Positions 25,859 to 33,668 of a stretch of DNA of 64,000 bases are shown one piece after another. The translations under genes were made by a program, and so were the position numbers. Source of the DNA: Sporolactobacillus shoreicorticis (GTDB taxonomy: Bacteria; Bacillota; Bacilli; Bacillales; Sporolactobacillaceae); contig NZ_JAMXWM010000001.1 of the NCBI RefSeq assembly GCF_024125445.1, forward strand, positions 124,001-188,000. Reading direction: 5' to 3'. Numbering within the stretch: the stretch's first letter is position 1; each line of letters opens with the position of its first letter. The notes beneath the pieces are model-generated. The model made no database searches and was not told the DNA's origin. It saw only the letters and a list, made by a program, of their open reading frames with translations.

Positions 25859-27076
25859 ATGATAAAATTAATGGTCAATATGAACCGTGTCAAAGCATGG
25901 TATCAAGAGATTGTTGAACTTACTGAAGTCGAGGCAGGCTATACAAGACTCGCATTTTCTGACAAAGAGGAAGCTGCACATAAGTGGCTTATTCATAAAT
26001 TAGAAGCAATTCAATGTAGTGTGAAGCAGGATCGAATCCATAATGTTTATGGCAGAATGGGTGATACAACCGGACCCTCAATTGCATTTGGCTCACACTT
26101 GGATACGGTTCCTGATGGCGGACTATTTGACGGAACGTTGGGCGTAATTGCAGGTTTGGAATGCCTTTATATGCTGTATGAACAACATGTTCAGCCTGAT
26201 GTACCATTGGAACTCATATGCTTTACAGGTGAGGAAGCGAACATTCTTGGTGGGACATTTGGAAGCCGAGCTATAGCAGGACTGGTTACGTTTACTACGG
26301 AATTCGAACAAAAATCCAGACAACTCGGTTTTTCTAAGGATGATCTGGAGAGTGTCCGTAAGAAGAAGGGCGACTTCATCAGTTTTCTTGAAATGCATAT
26401 TGAACAGGGTGCGGTACTTGAACAATCACATCAGAAAATAGGGATTGTTGAAGGTATCGCAGGAATGATTCGGTTGGACGTGCATCTTTATGGAAAAGCG
26501 GCTCATGCCGGTACAACGCCAATGTCGATGCGGGACGATGCGCTTGTTCTCGCGGCTCGTTTGGTGCAGAGTGTCAATGAATGGGCAGCAGAGCCAAACA
26601 GTCAAGTCGTAGCAACCATTGGCAGACTGCAAGTAATTCCAAACACTCCCAGTGTTGTCCCAGGAGAAGTACAATTGATTGTGGAAGTAAGAGGGATGAA
26701 CTGGAAGAAGGTTCTGAACTTAAAAAATAGAGTTGAAGAATGGCTGTTAATGAATGGTCAAAACCAATTCAAGACAGTTGTCGAAAAACATCCTGCAGCG
26801 TTGTCTGATTCGGTTAAATTGGAAATTAATAGAGCTACGGCATCGCTAAGCATCCCATTCATAAATATGGTAAGCGGGGCGAACCACGATACAAATGCAA
26901 TGAGCACACTTACAGATACGGGCATGATTTTTGTACCGAGTCGAGGCGGTATCAGTCATCATCCGGATGAGTATACCTCATGGGAAGATATCAAGACTGG
27001 TATTCAGGTTATGTTTCAGTCACTTATGAATCTCTATGAGAAGCATCTGGGGGGAAGAACACAAAATGATGAATGA
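25859..27076 (+). CDS. N-carbamoyl-L-amino-acid hydrolase (allantoate amidohydrolase family)
   Basis: 405 aa, M20-type metallo-amidohydrolase. GSHLDTVPDGGLFDGTLGV carries the first metal His and bridging Asp, FTGEEAN the catalytic Glu, MHIEQGAVLE a further His, then the dimerisation domain (GKAAHAGTTPM) and C-terminal GANHDTNAM with the last His. The family includes N-carbamoyl-amino-acid, allantoate and ureidoglycine hydrolases. Paired 40 bp behind the hydantoinase it should complete the hydantoin route, giving glutamate, CO2 and ammonia. RBS AAGGAGA. Confidence 0.87.
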   Translation: MIKLMVNMNRVKAWYQEIVELTEVEAGYTRLAFSDKEEAAHKWLIHKLEAIQCSVKQDRIHNVYGRMGDTTGPSIAFGSHLDTVPDGGLFDGTLGVIAGLECLYMLYEQHVQPDVPLELICFTGEEANILGGTFGSRAIAGLVTFTTEFEQKSRQLGFSKDDLESVRKKKGDFISFLEMHIEQGAVLEQSHQKIGIVEGIAGMIRLDVHLYGKAAHAGTTPMSMRDDALVLAARLVQSVNEWAAEPNSQVVATIGRLQVIPNTPSVVPGEVQLIVEVRGMNWKKVLNLKNRVEEWLLMNGQNQFKTVVEKHPAALSDSVKLEINRATASLSIPFINMVSGANHDTNAMSTLTDTGMIFVPSRGGISHHPDEYTSWEDIKTGIQVMFQSLMNLYEKHLGGRTQNDE

Positions 27077-27159
27077 AATATCTTTGCAAATTATTCTACA
27101 AATTAATGAACGTTAATTTAAAAATATGATAAATCATATATAAATACTATGAATAAGTA

Positions 27160-27188
27160 TTGACTCTTCATAGGAACTTTCGTATGAT
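27160..27188 (+). promoter_or_regulatory. Promoter of the SAM-riboswitch operon
   Basis: TTGACT (27160-27165), exactly 17 bp, TATGAT (27183-27188). The transcript would start about 14 bases before the P1 helix of the riboswitch. Confidence 0.75.
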
Positions 27189-27207
27189 CGAATCACAAAC
27201 TAAATCA

Positions 27208-27312
27208 TTCTTATCAAGAGCGGGGGAGGGACCGGCCCAATGAACCCCAACAACCAGCATTGGAAACTGTGTATGGTGTTAATTCCGGCAGAATTATTCT
27301 GGGAGATAAGAA
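27208..27312 (+). promoter_or_regulatory. SAM-I (S-box) riboswitch
   Basis: All S-box landmarks are present in order: P1 TTCTTATC pairing with GATAAGAA, AAGAG, GGAGGGACCGGCCCAATGAA, CAACC, a P3 arm ending ATGGTGTTAATTCC and a CAGAA/TTCTG P4 hairpin, then GGGAGATAAG. High SAM should favour the following terminator and switch off the amino-acid transporter operon. Confidence 0.93.
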
Positions 27313-27334
27313 AAGTAAAGCCGGACGGCAGCGG

Positions 27335-27379
27335 CGATTATTTTTCTTGCACCCAGGAAAAGTAATCGTTTTTATTTTT
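27335..27379 (+). terminator. S-box expression-platform terminator
   Basis: CGATTATTTTTC and GGAAAAGTAATCG form the stem, followed by TTTTTATTTTT. It sits behind the aptamer and before the first gene, as in attenuating S-box leaders. Confidence 0.8.
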
Positions 27380-27424
27380 CATCAAAAGAACTGCCGCAAA
27401 CGTATACGAGAGAGAGGGGACACC

Positions 27425-27451
27425 ATGAGCGGTACATGCACGATGGCATAA
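27425..27451 (+). CDS. Possible 8-codon leader peptide in the S-box leader
   Basis: GAGAGAGGGGA precedes ATG 27425, which opens MSGTCTMA and a stop. It contains Cys and Met and lies between the terminator and the first structural gene. It may be chance. Confidence 0.25.
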   Translation: MSGTCTMA

Positions 27452-27514
27452 TACAAGCAAATTTATAGGAATAATTATTAAATGAGCAAATAGACAAAAA
27501 TTGGGGGAAGAATA

Positions 27515-28348
27515 ATGAAAAAGAAATTCGTTGCATCCTTGCTGGCATTTATTCTCTTGCTGACCGTAGCGGCTTGCGGGAACAGCTCGGCATCTGATAA
27601 GAAAAAAGCGGTGAAAGTCACGACCGTTAATGTTGGAACGGAAGGTGCGTACCCTCCTTACAACTATGTCGATTCGAATGGCAAAGCGGACGGCTATGAT
27701 ATTGCCGTGATGAGAGCGGTCGATAAGAAGGTTCCGTCGCTCAAATTCAACTATGTTCCTACAGCATGGGACAGCATCTTCGTCGCTTTGGAATCCGGGA
27801 AATTTGACATTATCGCAAGTAATCTCGGAAAGAATCCGGAACGTGAAAAGAAGTACCTCTTTTCAGAAGAACCCTATCTCTATGGCAGTTCGCAAATTAT
27901 CTATAAGGCGGGGAGAACCGATATTAAATCACTGAAAGACCTGAATGGGAAAAATGTAGCTGCAGGCGTAGGTACCGCTACGACCACTCAGTTGGAAGAA
28001 TATAATAAAAAACACGGAAATAAGATCACGATTAAATACACAGATGGAGATATTAACAAGGCGTTGCAGGAAATTGATTCCAAACGTGTTGATGCGACAA
28101 TCAGTAACATCATCACAACGAACTTAACCGCGAAAAAATTAGGCATTAAGGTTGATGGAACAACTGCTCCAGAGCTGGGGATCAGTCCGATTCATTTGCT
28201 CTATGTGAAAAATGACCGTGGCAGTAAATACCAAAAATTAATCGATAAAGCGCTGATATCCCTGCGTAAAGACGGAACCTTAAAAAAGTTGTCTGAAAAG
28301 TATCTTGGTAAGGATTATACAACTGAGGAAGCAGCAGCAAAAGAGTAA
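27515..28348 (+). CDS. Polar amino-acid ABC substrate-binding lipoprotein (YxeM/TcyJ-like)
   Basis: Lipoprotein of 277 aa with lipobox VAAC (Cys21) and the family-3 binding-protein motifs VGTEGAYPPYNYVDSNGKADGYDI, WDSIFVALESGKFDII, NPEREKKYLFSEEPY. The set is typical of cystine or S-alkyl-cysteine binding proteins such as YxeM, TcyJ and YtmJ. S-box control makes a sulfur amino acid or methionine-related ligand most likely. RBS GGGGGAAG. Confidence 0.88.
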   Translation: MKKKFVASLLAFILLLTVAACGNSSASDKKKAVKVTTVNVGTEGAYPPYNYVDSNGKADGYDIAVMRAVDKKVPSLKFNYVPTAWDSIFVALESGKFDIIASNLGKNPEREKKYLFSEEPYLYGSSQIIYKAGRTDIKSLKDLNGKNVAAGVGTATTTQLEEYNKKHGNKITIKYTDGDINKALQEIDSKRVDATISNIITTNLTAKKLGIKVDGTTAPELGISPIHLLYVKNDRGSKYQKLIDKALISLRKDGTLKKLSEKYLGKDYTTEEAAAKE

Positions 28349-28373
28349 TTAACTTTTGAAGGAATAGGAAAAA

Positions 28374-29090
28374 ATGGGAAAAATTTTCGATCCGGTATTC
28401 ATGATTCAATCATTTCCTGAGATTCTGAAGGCATTGCCGATAACCTTGTTCATTGCTTTTGTATCTGCGGTGATCGGGCTTGTGATCGCGTTTATTGTCT
28501 CGTTCATCAGGTATTCAAACATAAGAATTCTTAGTCCGATAGCAAAGGCTTATATTTCATTTATTCGCGGGACACCTGATTTGGTTCAAATCATGCTTGT
28601 TTATTACGGAATTCCCTTATTTCTAAAGGCGATTAATGAAAAATTTGGGACTGCGTTTGATGTAAACGGAGTACCCAGCATTGCTTTTGCCATCATCGCG
28701 CTGGCCATAAATGCCGGAGCTTATATGTCGGAAACGATGCGAAGCTCGCTCTTGGCGGTGGATTCCGGGCAGCTTGAGGCATGCTACAGCGTGAATATGA
28801 CGCGGCTTCAGGCGCTGTGGCGCGTCATCATTCCGCAGGCAATCGGTATCGCAATTCCACCATTGTCGAATACCTTAATCTCGCTGATAAAAGCAACGTC
28901 GCTGGTTTTTACGATTTCCATTATTGATCTCATGGCACAGGCAAAAATTGTCGGGTCGCGTTCATTTCGATTCTTTGAAATTTATGTCGTGGTTTCAATT
29001 ATTTATTGGGTGATCTGCGCGGTCGTTGCCTTTGCGCTTTCCAAAGTGGAAGTGCACGCAAAGCGCTATGAAAGGAAAGTCGATCAGTGA
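28374..29090 (+). CDS. Polar amino-acid ABC permease (YxeN/TcyL-like)
   Basis: 238-aa membrane permease of the His/Glu/Gln/cystine family. The motifs are YISFIRGTPDLVQIMLVYYGIP after the second segment and the coupling loop EACYSVNMTRLQALWRVIIPQA, then LSNTLISLIKATSL. It overlaps the ATPase gene by 4 bp (GTGA), so the two are coupled. Confidence 0.9.
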   Translation: MGKIFDPVFMIQSFPEILKALPITLFIAFVSAVIGLVIAFIVSFIRYSNIRILSPIAKAYISFIRGTPDLVQIMLVYYGIPLFLKAINEKFGTAFDVNGVPSIAFAIIALAINAGAYMSETMRSSLLAVDSGQLEACYSVNMTRLQALWRVIIPQAIGIAIPPLSNTLISLIKATSLVFTISIIDLMAQAKIVGSRSFRFFEIYVVVSIIYWVICAVVAFALSKVEVHAKRYERKVDQ

Positions 29091-29830
29091 TTCAATTAGA
29101 TAACGTGAGTAAATCCTTCGAAGGAACACAAGTCTTAAAGAATATTAATCTCACTATCAACCAGGGCGAGGTCGTGACCCTTATTGGCCCAAGCGGCGCG
29201 GGGAAGACGACACTCCTGCGCTTGCTAAATTGGCTGGAAGTTCCTGATTCAGGAAGAATTACTGTGGGGGAGGTCACCATTGACGCATCAAAATACAGCA
29301 AACACGATGTGAGGCGCCTGCGCGGGCAGAGTTCAATGGTCTTTCAACATTACAATCTATTCAAGAATAAGACGGTACTTGAAAATGTTACAGAGAGCCT
29401 TGTCATCGTCTCAAAACTAAAGCAAAAAGAGGCGGAGGAGAAGGCTGAAGCCTTGCTGAAAAAGGTCGGCATGGGGGACAAGCTGCACGATTATCCGGCC
29501 AATCTCTCAGGAGGGCAGCAGCAGCGCGTGGGTATTGCACGGGCGCTTGCAGTTGATCCTAAAGTTATGCTTTTCGACGAGCCGACGAGCGCGCTTGATC
29601 CGGAATGGGTCGGCGAGATTCTTCATTTGATTAAGCAAATTGCCGCGCAAGGAATGACCATGATCCTAGTTTCTCATGAGATGCGCTTTGTTCGGAGCGT
29701 CGCAAGCCGGATTATTTTCCTTGAGCACGGCGAACTGGTTGAAGACTCTAATCCCAAAGATCTCTTCGAGAACAGTAAAAGCGTCCGAACGCAAGCTTTT
29801 CTGCAAAAATTGACTTACGAGGAGGTATAG
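29087..29830 (+). CDS. Polar amino-acid ABC ATPase (YxeO/TcyN-like)
   Basis: 247 aa. Walker A GPSGAGKTT (about 33-41), the Q-loop VFQHYNLF, signature LSGGQQQRVGIARAL and Walker B VMLFDEPTSALDP, followed by SHEMRFVR. GTG start lies in the end of the permease gene. It drives the S-box-controlled importer. Confidence 0.92.
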   Translation: MIQLDNVSKSFEGTQVLKNINLTINQGEVVTLIGPSGAGKTTLLRLLNWLEVPDSGRITVGEVTIDASKYSKHDVRRLRGQSSMVFQHYNLFKNKTVLENVTESLVIVSKLKQKEAEEKAEALLKKVGMGDKLHDYPANLSGGQQQRVGIARALAVDPKVMLFDEPTSALDPEWVGEILHLIKQIAAQGMTMILVSHEMRFVRSVASRIIFLEHGELVEDSNPKDLFENSKSVRTQAFLQKLTYEEV

Positions 29831-29831
29831 C

Positions 29832-31007
29832 ATGACTCAGTCTGAATTAAAAAGGGAAACGCTTCAGACGCTGGAATCATTATTTCATTGGTTTCACCGA
29901 CATCCAGAGCTCGCGCTTCATGAATTTGAGACGACGCGGAAGATTAAGGCGGTGCTTCAAGAGCACGATATCGATATTTTGCCAAATCCATTGGACACAG
30001 GGGTCTTTGCGAAGATTGGTGGGAAAAATTCGGGCCCTTTGATCGCATTGCGAGCGGATATTGACGCGCTGCCGATTCATGAGGAATCCGGTTTGACCTA
30101 TTCTTCTGAGAAGCCAAATCAGATGCACGCCTGCGGCCATGATTTTCATTTAACCAATTTACTGGCGACCGCACTGGAATTGAAGAAAAGTGAAGATCAG
30201 TTAAATGGAACGGTTTTACTTATATTTCAACCGGCTGAAGAGGTGGATCATGGAGCCGACAAAGTCGTACAGACCGGAATATTAAACGGCGTGGAAGCCA
30301 TCTTCGGTCTCCATGTGAACGATGAGCTTCCGACCGGAGTCATCGGGGTGAAGGAAGGCAACCTGAATGCGGCGGTTGATCGTTTTTTTGTCACGTTCAA
30401 TGGGAAAGGCGGGCATGCCGCTCATCCGGAAGGCGCCAATGATGTGATTGTCGCAACCGGTGAATTCATTGGCTCCGCTCAAACAATTGTCAGCCGAAAT
30501 GTCAGTCCGTTTGAGCCGAGTGTTGTTTCCATCACTCATATTGAATCCGGCAAGACATGGAACGTGCTGCCAAATAGCGCTTTGCTTGAAGGAACGGTGC
30601 GCTCTTATGACAAAGCAGTGCGCGAGAAAATTAAAACCCGGCTGCAGGAAGTCACTCGCGGGATTGCCGCCACCAATGGAATTTCCGGTGAATTTAAATG
30701 GGGGGACGGCGCTCCGGCAGTAGTCAATGATGGTCGCTTAACGAGATTAGTTGAAGCTGTTGCAAGGGAAAATCACTTTGAAGTAGTGAATTTGGAACCG
30801 AGCATGGGTGGTGAGGACTTTTCCAGCTACCAGCAGATCATTCCGGGTACCTTCTTTAATGTCGGGGTGAATTCGCCTTACCCGGTTCATAACAGTAAAT
30901 TCAAAGTCGATCCGAAAGCTTTTGAGACTTCTGTTCCTTTGTTTATCGCTCTGGTCAAGGCCTATTTCGAAGGGGGTCGGCACGATGACGAAACTCTTTT
31001 ATCCTGA
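29832..31007 (+). CDS. M20 peptidase/amidohydrolase (YxeP-like N-acyl amino-acid deacylase)
   Basis: 391 aa, M20D type. The metal-site motifs are RADIDALPIHEESG, HACGHDFH (Cys and His ligands), FQPAEEVDHGA with the catalytic Glu pair, HVND and the C-terminal MGGEDFSSY; GKGGHAAHPEGAND marks the lid domain. B. subtilis YxeP, next to YxeMNO, removes acetyl groups from N-acetyl-S-methylcysteine-type compounds, and the same order here under an S-box suggests the same work on N-acylated sulfur amino acids. Confidence 0.85.
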   Translation: MTQSELKRETLQTLESLFHWFHRHPELALHEFETTRKIKAVLQEHDIDILPNPLDTGVFAKIGGKNSGPLIALRADIDALPIHEESGLTYSSEKPNQMHACGHDFHLTNLLATALELKKSEDQLNGTVLLIFQPAEEVDHGADKVVQTGILNGVEAIFGLHVNDELPTGVIGVKEGNLNAAVDRFFVTFNGKGGHAAHPEGANDVIVATGEFIGSAQTIVSRNVSPFEPSVVSITHIESGKTWNVLPNSALLEGTVRSYDKAVREKIKTRLQEVTRGIAATNGISGEFKWGDGAPAVVNDGRLTRLVEAVARENHFEVVNLEPSMGGEDFSSYQQIIPGTFFNVGVNSPYPVHNSKFKVDPKAFETSVPLFIALVKAYFEGGRHDDETLLS

Positions 31008-32601
31008 TTTCTTTAATGATGTATTTGGTCCGATCATGCAACCGGGTTCGAGCGGCAGCTTTGCCGGTACCAGCCGTGTTGGCCGCGTCGCGCATTATCT
31101 AATAAAATCGCCGCTTTTGCGTGCGGCAATTTCATTTAATCCCAGTGACAAACGACATTTGAGAAATTTAGGAAATATGATGGATGATCGAGGGTATCTT
31201 GGTGGTTTGCAGGACTTTGCTCCCGACGATGCTCGACTCTTTGAGGCGCATACGTTTGCCAGAGAAAAAGGTATTTCTTATGAATTTACTGCTTTGGAGG
31301 AAGAGAATGGTTATCCGGGAAGTGTGCAGTTTGATTTAATCGGCAGAGACGGCCGGACAGGACAATTGATCGGTGAGTCCGTGGGCGGCGGAATGATCAA
31401 TATTTATGAAGTCAATGGCTATCCGATTCACTGGCAGGCGGATACCTTTGGCTTGCTTGTTCAAGATGCATCAGGCAAATATGCCGATCAAGTGACTGAT
31501 CTGATTGACCGTTTTGAAAATGAATACATCGCGCAGAAGCAGCTAAAAAATAAGCAGGATGAATTCGGTTATTTTATTGAATTTTCATCCGTTCTTCCCG
31601 AAAAAGAGCTGGAATATTTCTTTGAAAATGCGGACTTTCTCTTTCTTCCCGCGCTTTTGCCGGTTGTCACCACAGCGGGACGTAAACCACAACTGTTTCG
31701 AACGGTTGACGAATGGATTGAGCTTTCGCATAATCGGCAGCAGAGTTTCGTTCAGACGGCGATTGATTATGAAAAAGATTTTTCCGGATGGAGCGAATCA
31801 AAGATTGTGGCGTACTTTGAGAAAATTTCCGGCATTCTCAACCATCAAATTCACGCGCTTGAGGAACTCGGATATGAGAATGTTCCAGATACACCGCTGC
31901 TTCCGGTTTATGGAAAACACTGGAATCGTTACAAACATAAGTCAATTCAACTGGTCGATTCACTGACATCGCGAATTATGGATTATGCCTACTCGACCAA
32001 TGCGAAAATTCCCGGTGTCGTGATCGTTCCGGGACCGATGGGAACAGGAGGCGGCTATCTTTATTCCGCGCTTGAAGCGGTACGTGAGGCGCGCGGTTTT
32101 TCACATGAAAAATTGATTGAGGGGCTGATTGTTGCCGCGGGACTGGGTGCGATCGCCTTCACTCACGCACATGCTTCCGGTGCGTCCGGATGTGTCGGCG
32201 AATCAGGTATATGCTGCGCGATGGCTTCCGGCGCGATTACATGGATGGCCGGAGGAACAGGCGAACAAGTGCAACATGCCGCTTCGATGGCCCTGCAGGC
32301 GAACATCGGTATTCCCTGTGACCCCATTCCCGGCGGACTGGAATTTCCCTGCCTCACCCGGACGGTTCGCGCCGCGGTCACTGCGCCTATGTATGCGGAC
32401 ATGGCACTGTCGGGCATTGACCCATTGATTCCTTATCATGAAGTGCTTTACGCGATTGAGAAGAATCGTCAGCAAAATCAAAATGCTGTCTGCGGACCGC
32501 TTTGCGGCGTAAATTGCACCTTAACCGCACAAAAATGCGCTTTGTTCCTCAAAGACGAAGTCATGGGCGATCAATTGAAGTATACTGCGCCGGTTAATTA
32601 A
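30985..32601 (+). CDS. Fused Fe-S L-serine dehydratase-like enzyme (possible cysteine/sulfur amino-acid lyase)
   Basis: 538 aa with the beta (N-terminal) and alpha (C-terminal) halves of iron-sulfur L-serine dehydratase in one chain. Cluster cysteines C403, C445 and C456 have spacing 42 and 11, identical to the Legionella enzyme (343, 385, 396); CDPIPGGLEFPC matches the CDPIxGLVQxPC signature. The N-terminal GPIM is kept but the SSHT motif reads GSSGSFAG, so the usual His is missing, and there is no C-terminal Cys. ATG 30985 overlaps the M20 gene by 23 bp and follows AAGGGGGT. Place in the S-box operon suggests a sulfur-bearing substrate rather than serine. Confidence 0.75.
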   Translation: MTKLFYPDFFNDVFGPIMQPGSSGSFAGTSRVGRVAHYLIKSPLLRAAISFNPSDKRHLRNLGNMMDDRGYLGGLQDFAPDDARLFEAHTFAREKGISYEFTALEEENGYPGSVQFDLIGRDGRTGQLIGESVGGGMINIYEVNGYPIHWQADTFGLLVQDASGKYADQVTDLIDRFENEYIAQKQLKNKQDEFGYFIEFSSVLPEKELEYFFENADFLFLPALLPVVTTAGRKPQLFRTVDEWIELSHNRQQSFVQTAIDYEKDFSGWSESKIVAYFEKISGILNHQIHALEELGYENVPDTPLLPVYGKHWNRYKHKSIQLVDSLTSRIMDYAYSTNAKIPGVVIVPGPMGTGGGYLYSALEAVREARGFSHEKLIEGLIVAAGLGAIAFTHAHASGASGCVGESGICCAMASGAITWMAGGTGEQVQHAASMALQANIGIPCDPIPGGLEFPCLTRTVRAAVTAPMYADMALSGIDPLIPYHEVLYAIEKNRQQNQNAVCGPLCGVNCTLTAQKCALFLKDEVMGDQLKYTAPVN

Positions 32602-32647
32602 TAAAGCAAAAACATATGAATGCTCAAAAGAGCTGCCTTATTATAAA

Positions 32648-32683
32648 AGAAACAGCATTAGATTCAATGCTGTTTCTTTTTCT
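32648..32683 (+). terminator. Terminator of the S-box operon
   Basis: AGAAACAGCATT and AATGCTGTTTCT form a 12-bp stem with a 6-base loop and a T-rich tail. Confidence 0.9.
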
Positions 32684-32818
32684 CAAGAATGAAGATAAAT
32701 TTTGAAAAAGATCAGATCAAAGACCTATTGATCGGTCAGTAGAATACAGCTGACAGTCAAGTCAATAAATAGTTAAGTAACAGCAGGCATTTATTCATTT
32801 AATACGAGAAGGGATAAC

Positions 32819-33511
32819 ATGGGAGTCAGGGGAAAAAAAGCGATTGTCTTTATCGCGCATCCGGATGACGAGACGTTTATAAGCGGCACGTTAGCCAAGT
32901 TGGTGCGAGAAGGAAATAAGGTTCTGGTTGTGATTGCTACAAATGGTGATAAAGGAACACATGACCGGACGCAAACACCTGAACAAGTAACAGCGATCCG
33001 TCAGAAAGAAATGGGACGGGCAGCTAATGTTCTCGGGGTTAACATCAGCTGGCTGAATTTCTCCGATGGAACTCTGTTTGCTGAAGAAGCAGAACTCAAA
33101 GAGAGGGTGTTTCGGAAAATTAGATTGGAGCAGCCGGATCTTTTGTTTACTTTTGATCCCTTTAAAAAATATGATGTTCACTCTGATCATATGACCATTG
33201 GCCGTGTTGCCTCCGAGGCTGGTTATTTGGCAGATGGTTTCTGCTACTACCCCGAGCATCTGGAAGAAGGAATTGAACCTTCAAAACCACAAGAAACCTA
33301 TCTGTTTAACGCAGAGGACCCTAATTATTCGGTAACGATTCGTGAAACATTCGATTTGAAGGTCCAATCGGCGGAGCAGCATGTCAGTCAGTTTGGCGGC
33401 AGTTCTTTTAAAGAACTGCTTCTGCGTCGGATTCGTTTGGAAGGCGGCAATGAACAGGATCTGTATCTTGAATCTTTTTATAAGCTCTATTATAGTGATC
33501 TTTTGGTCTAG
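32819..33511 (+). CDS. PIG-L/LmbE-family deacetylase
   Basis: 230 aa, zinc-dependent de-N-acetylase fold. The metal motif AHPDDE is at residues 16-21 and the second histidine pair is in VHSDHM near 123-126. Family members include bacillithiol enzymes (BshB) and thiol-conjugate amidases that release mercapturates. Because it follows a sulfur amino-acid salvage operon, the conjugate-amidase role is attractive but unproven; sugar deacetylases look alike. RBS GAGAAGGG; own transcript, since a terminator precedes it. Confidence 0.8.
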   Translation: MGVRGKKAIVFIAHPDDETFISGTLAKLVREGNKVLVVIATNGDKGTHDRTQTPEQVTAIRQKEMGRAANVLGVNISWLNFSDGTLFAEEAELKERVFRKIRLEQPDLLFTFDPFKKYDVHSDHMTIGRVASEAGYLADGFCYYPEHLEEGIEPSKPQETYLFNAEDPNYSVTIRETFDLKVQSAEQHVSQFGGSSFKELLLRRIRLEGGNEQDLYLESFYKLYYSDLLV

Positions 33512-33668
33512 GTAACGGCAGTTTTCAAAAATTGATAATATATTGCTAAAAGCAAAAGGTTCAGATGCTGTAAGAATCATTGTGAGTGATGAATGAGAGT
33601 CCATGCTCATATACTCGTCAGCCATGTACTATAATGAAAGGGCAAAAGTTATGGTGAGGAGCTAAATT

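Noticed and set aside
24457-27076. Allantoin degradation (allB and allC)
   Set aside because: Families allow it, but no allantoin permease, ureidoglycolate gene or puc genes are adjacent; the thiohydantoin route explains the set better. Kept only as an alternative.
27260-27451. 63-codon open frame
   Set aside because: It reads through the SAM riboswitch and its terminator; only its last eight codons have a ribosome site.
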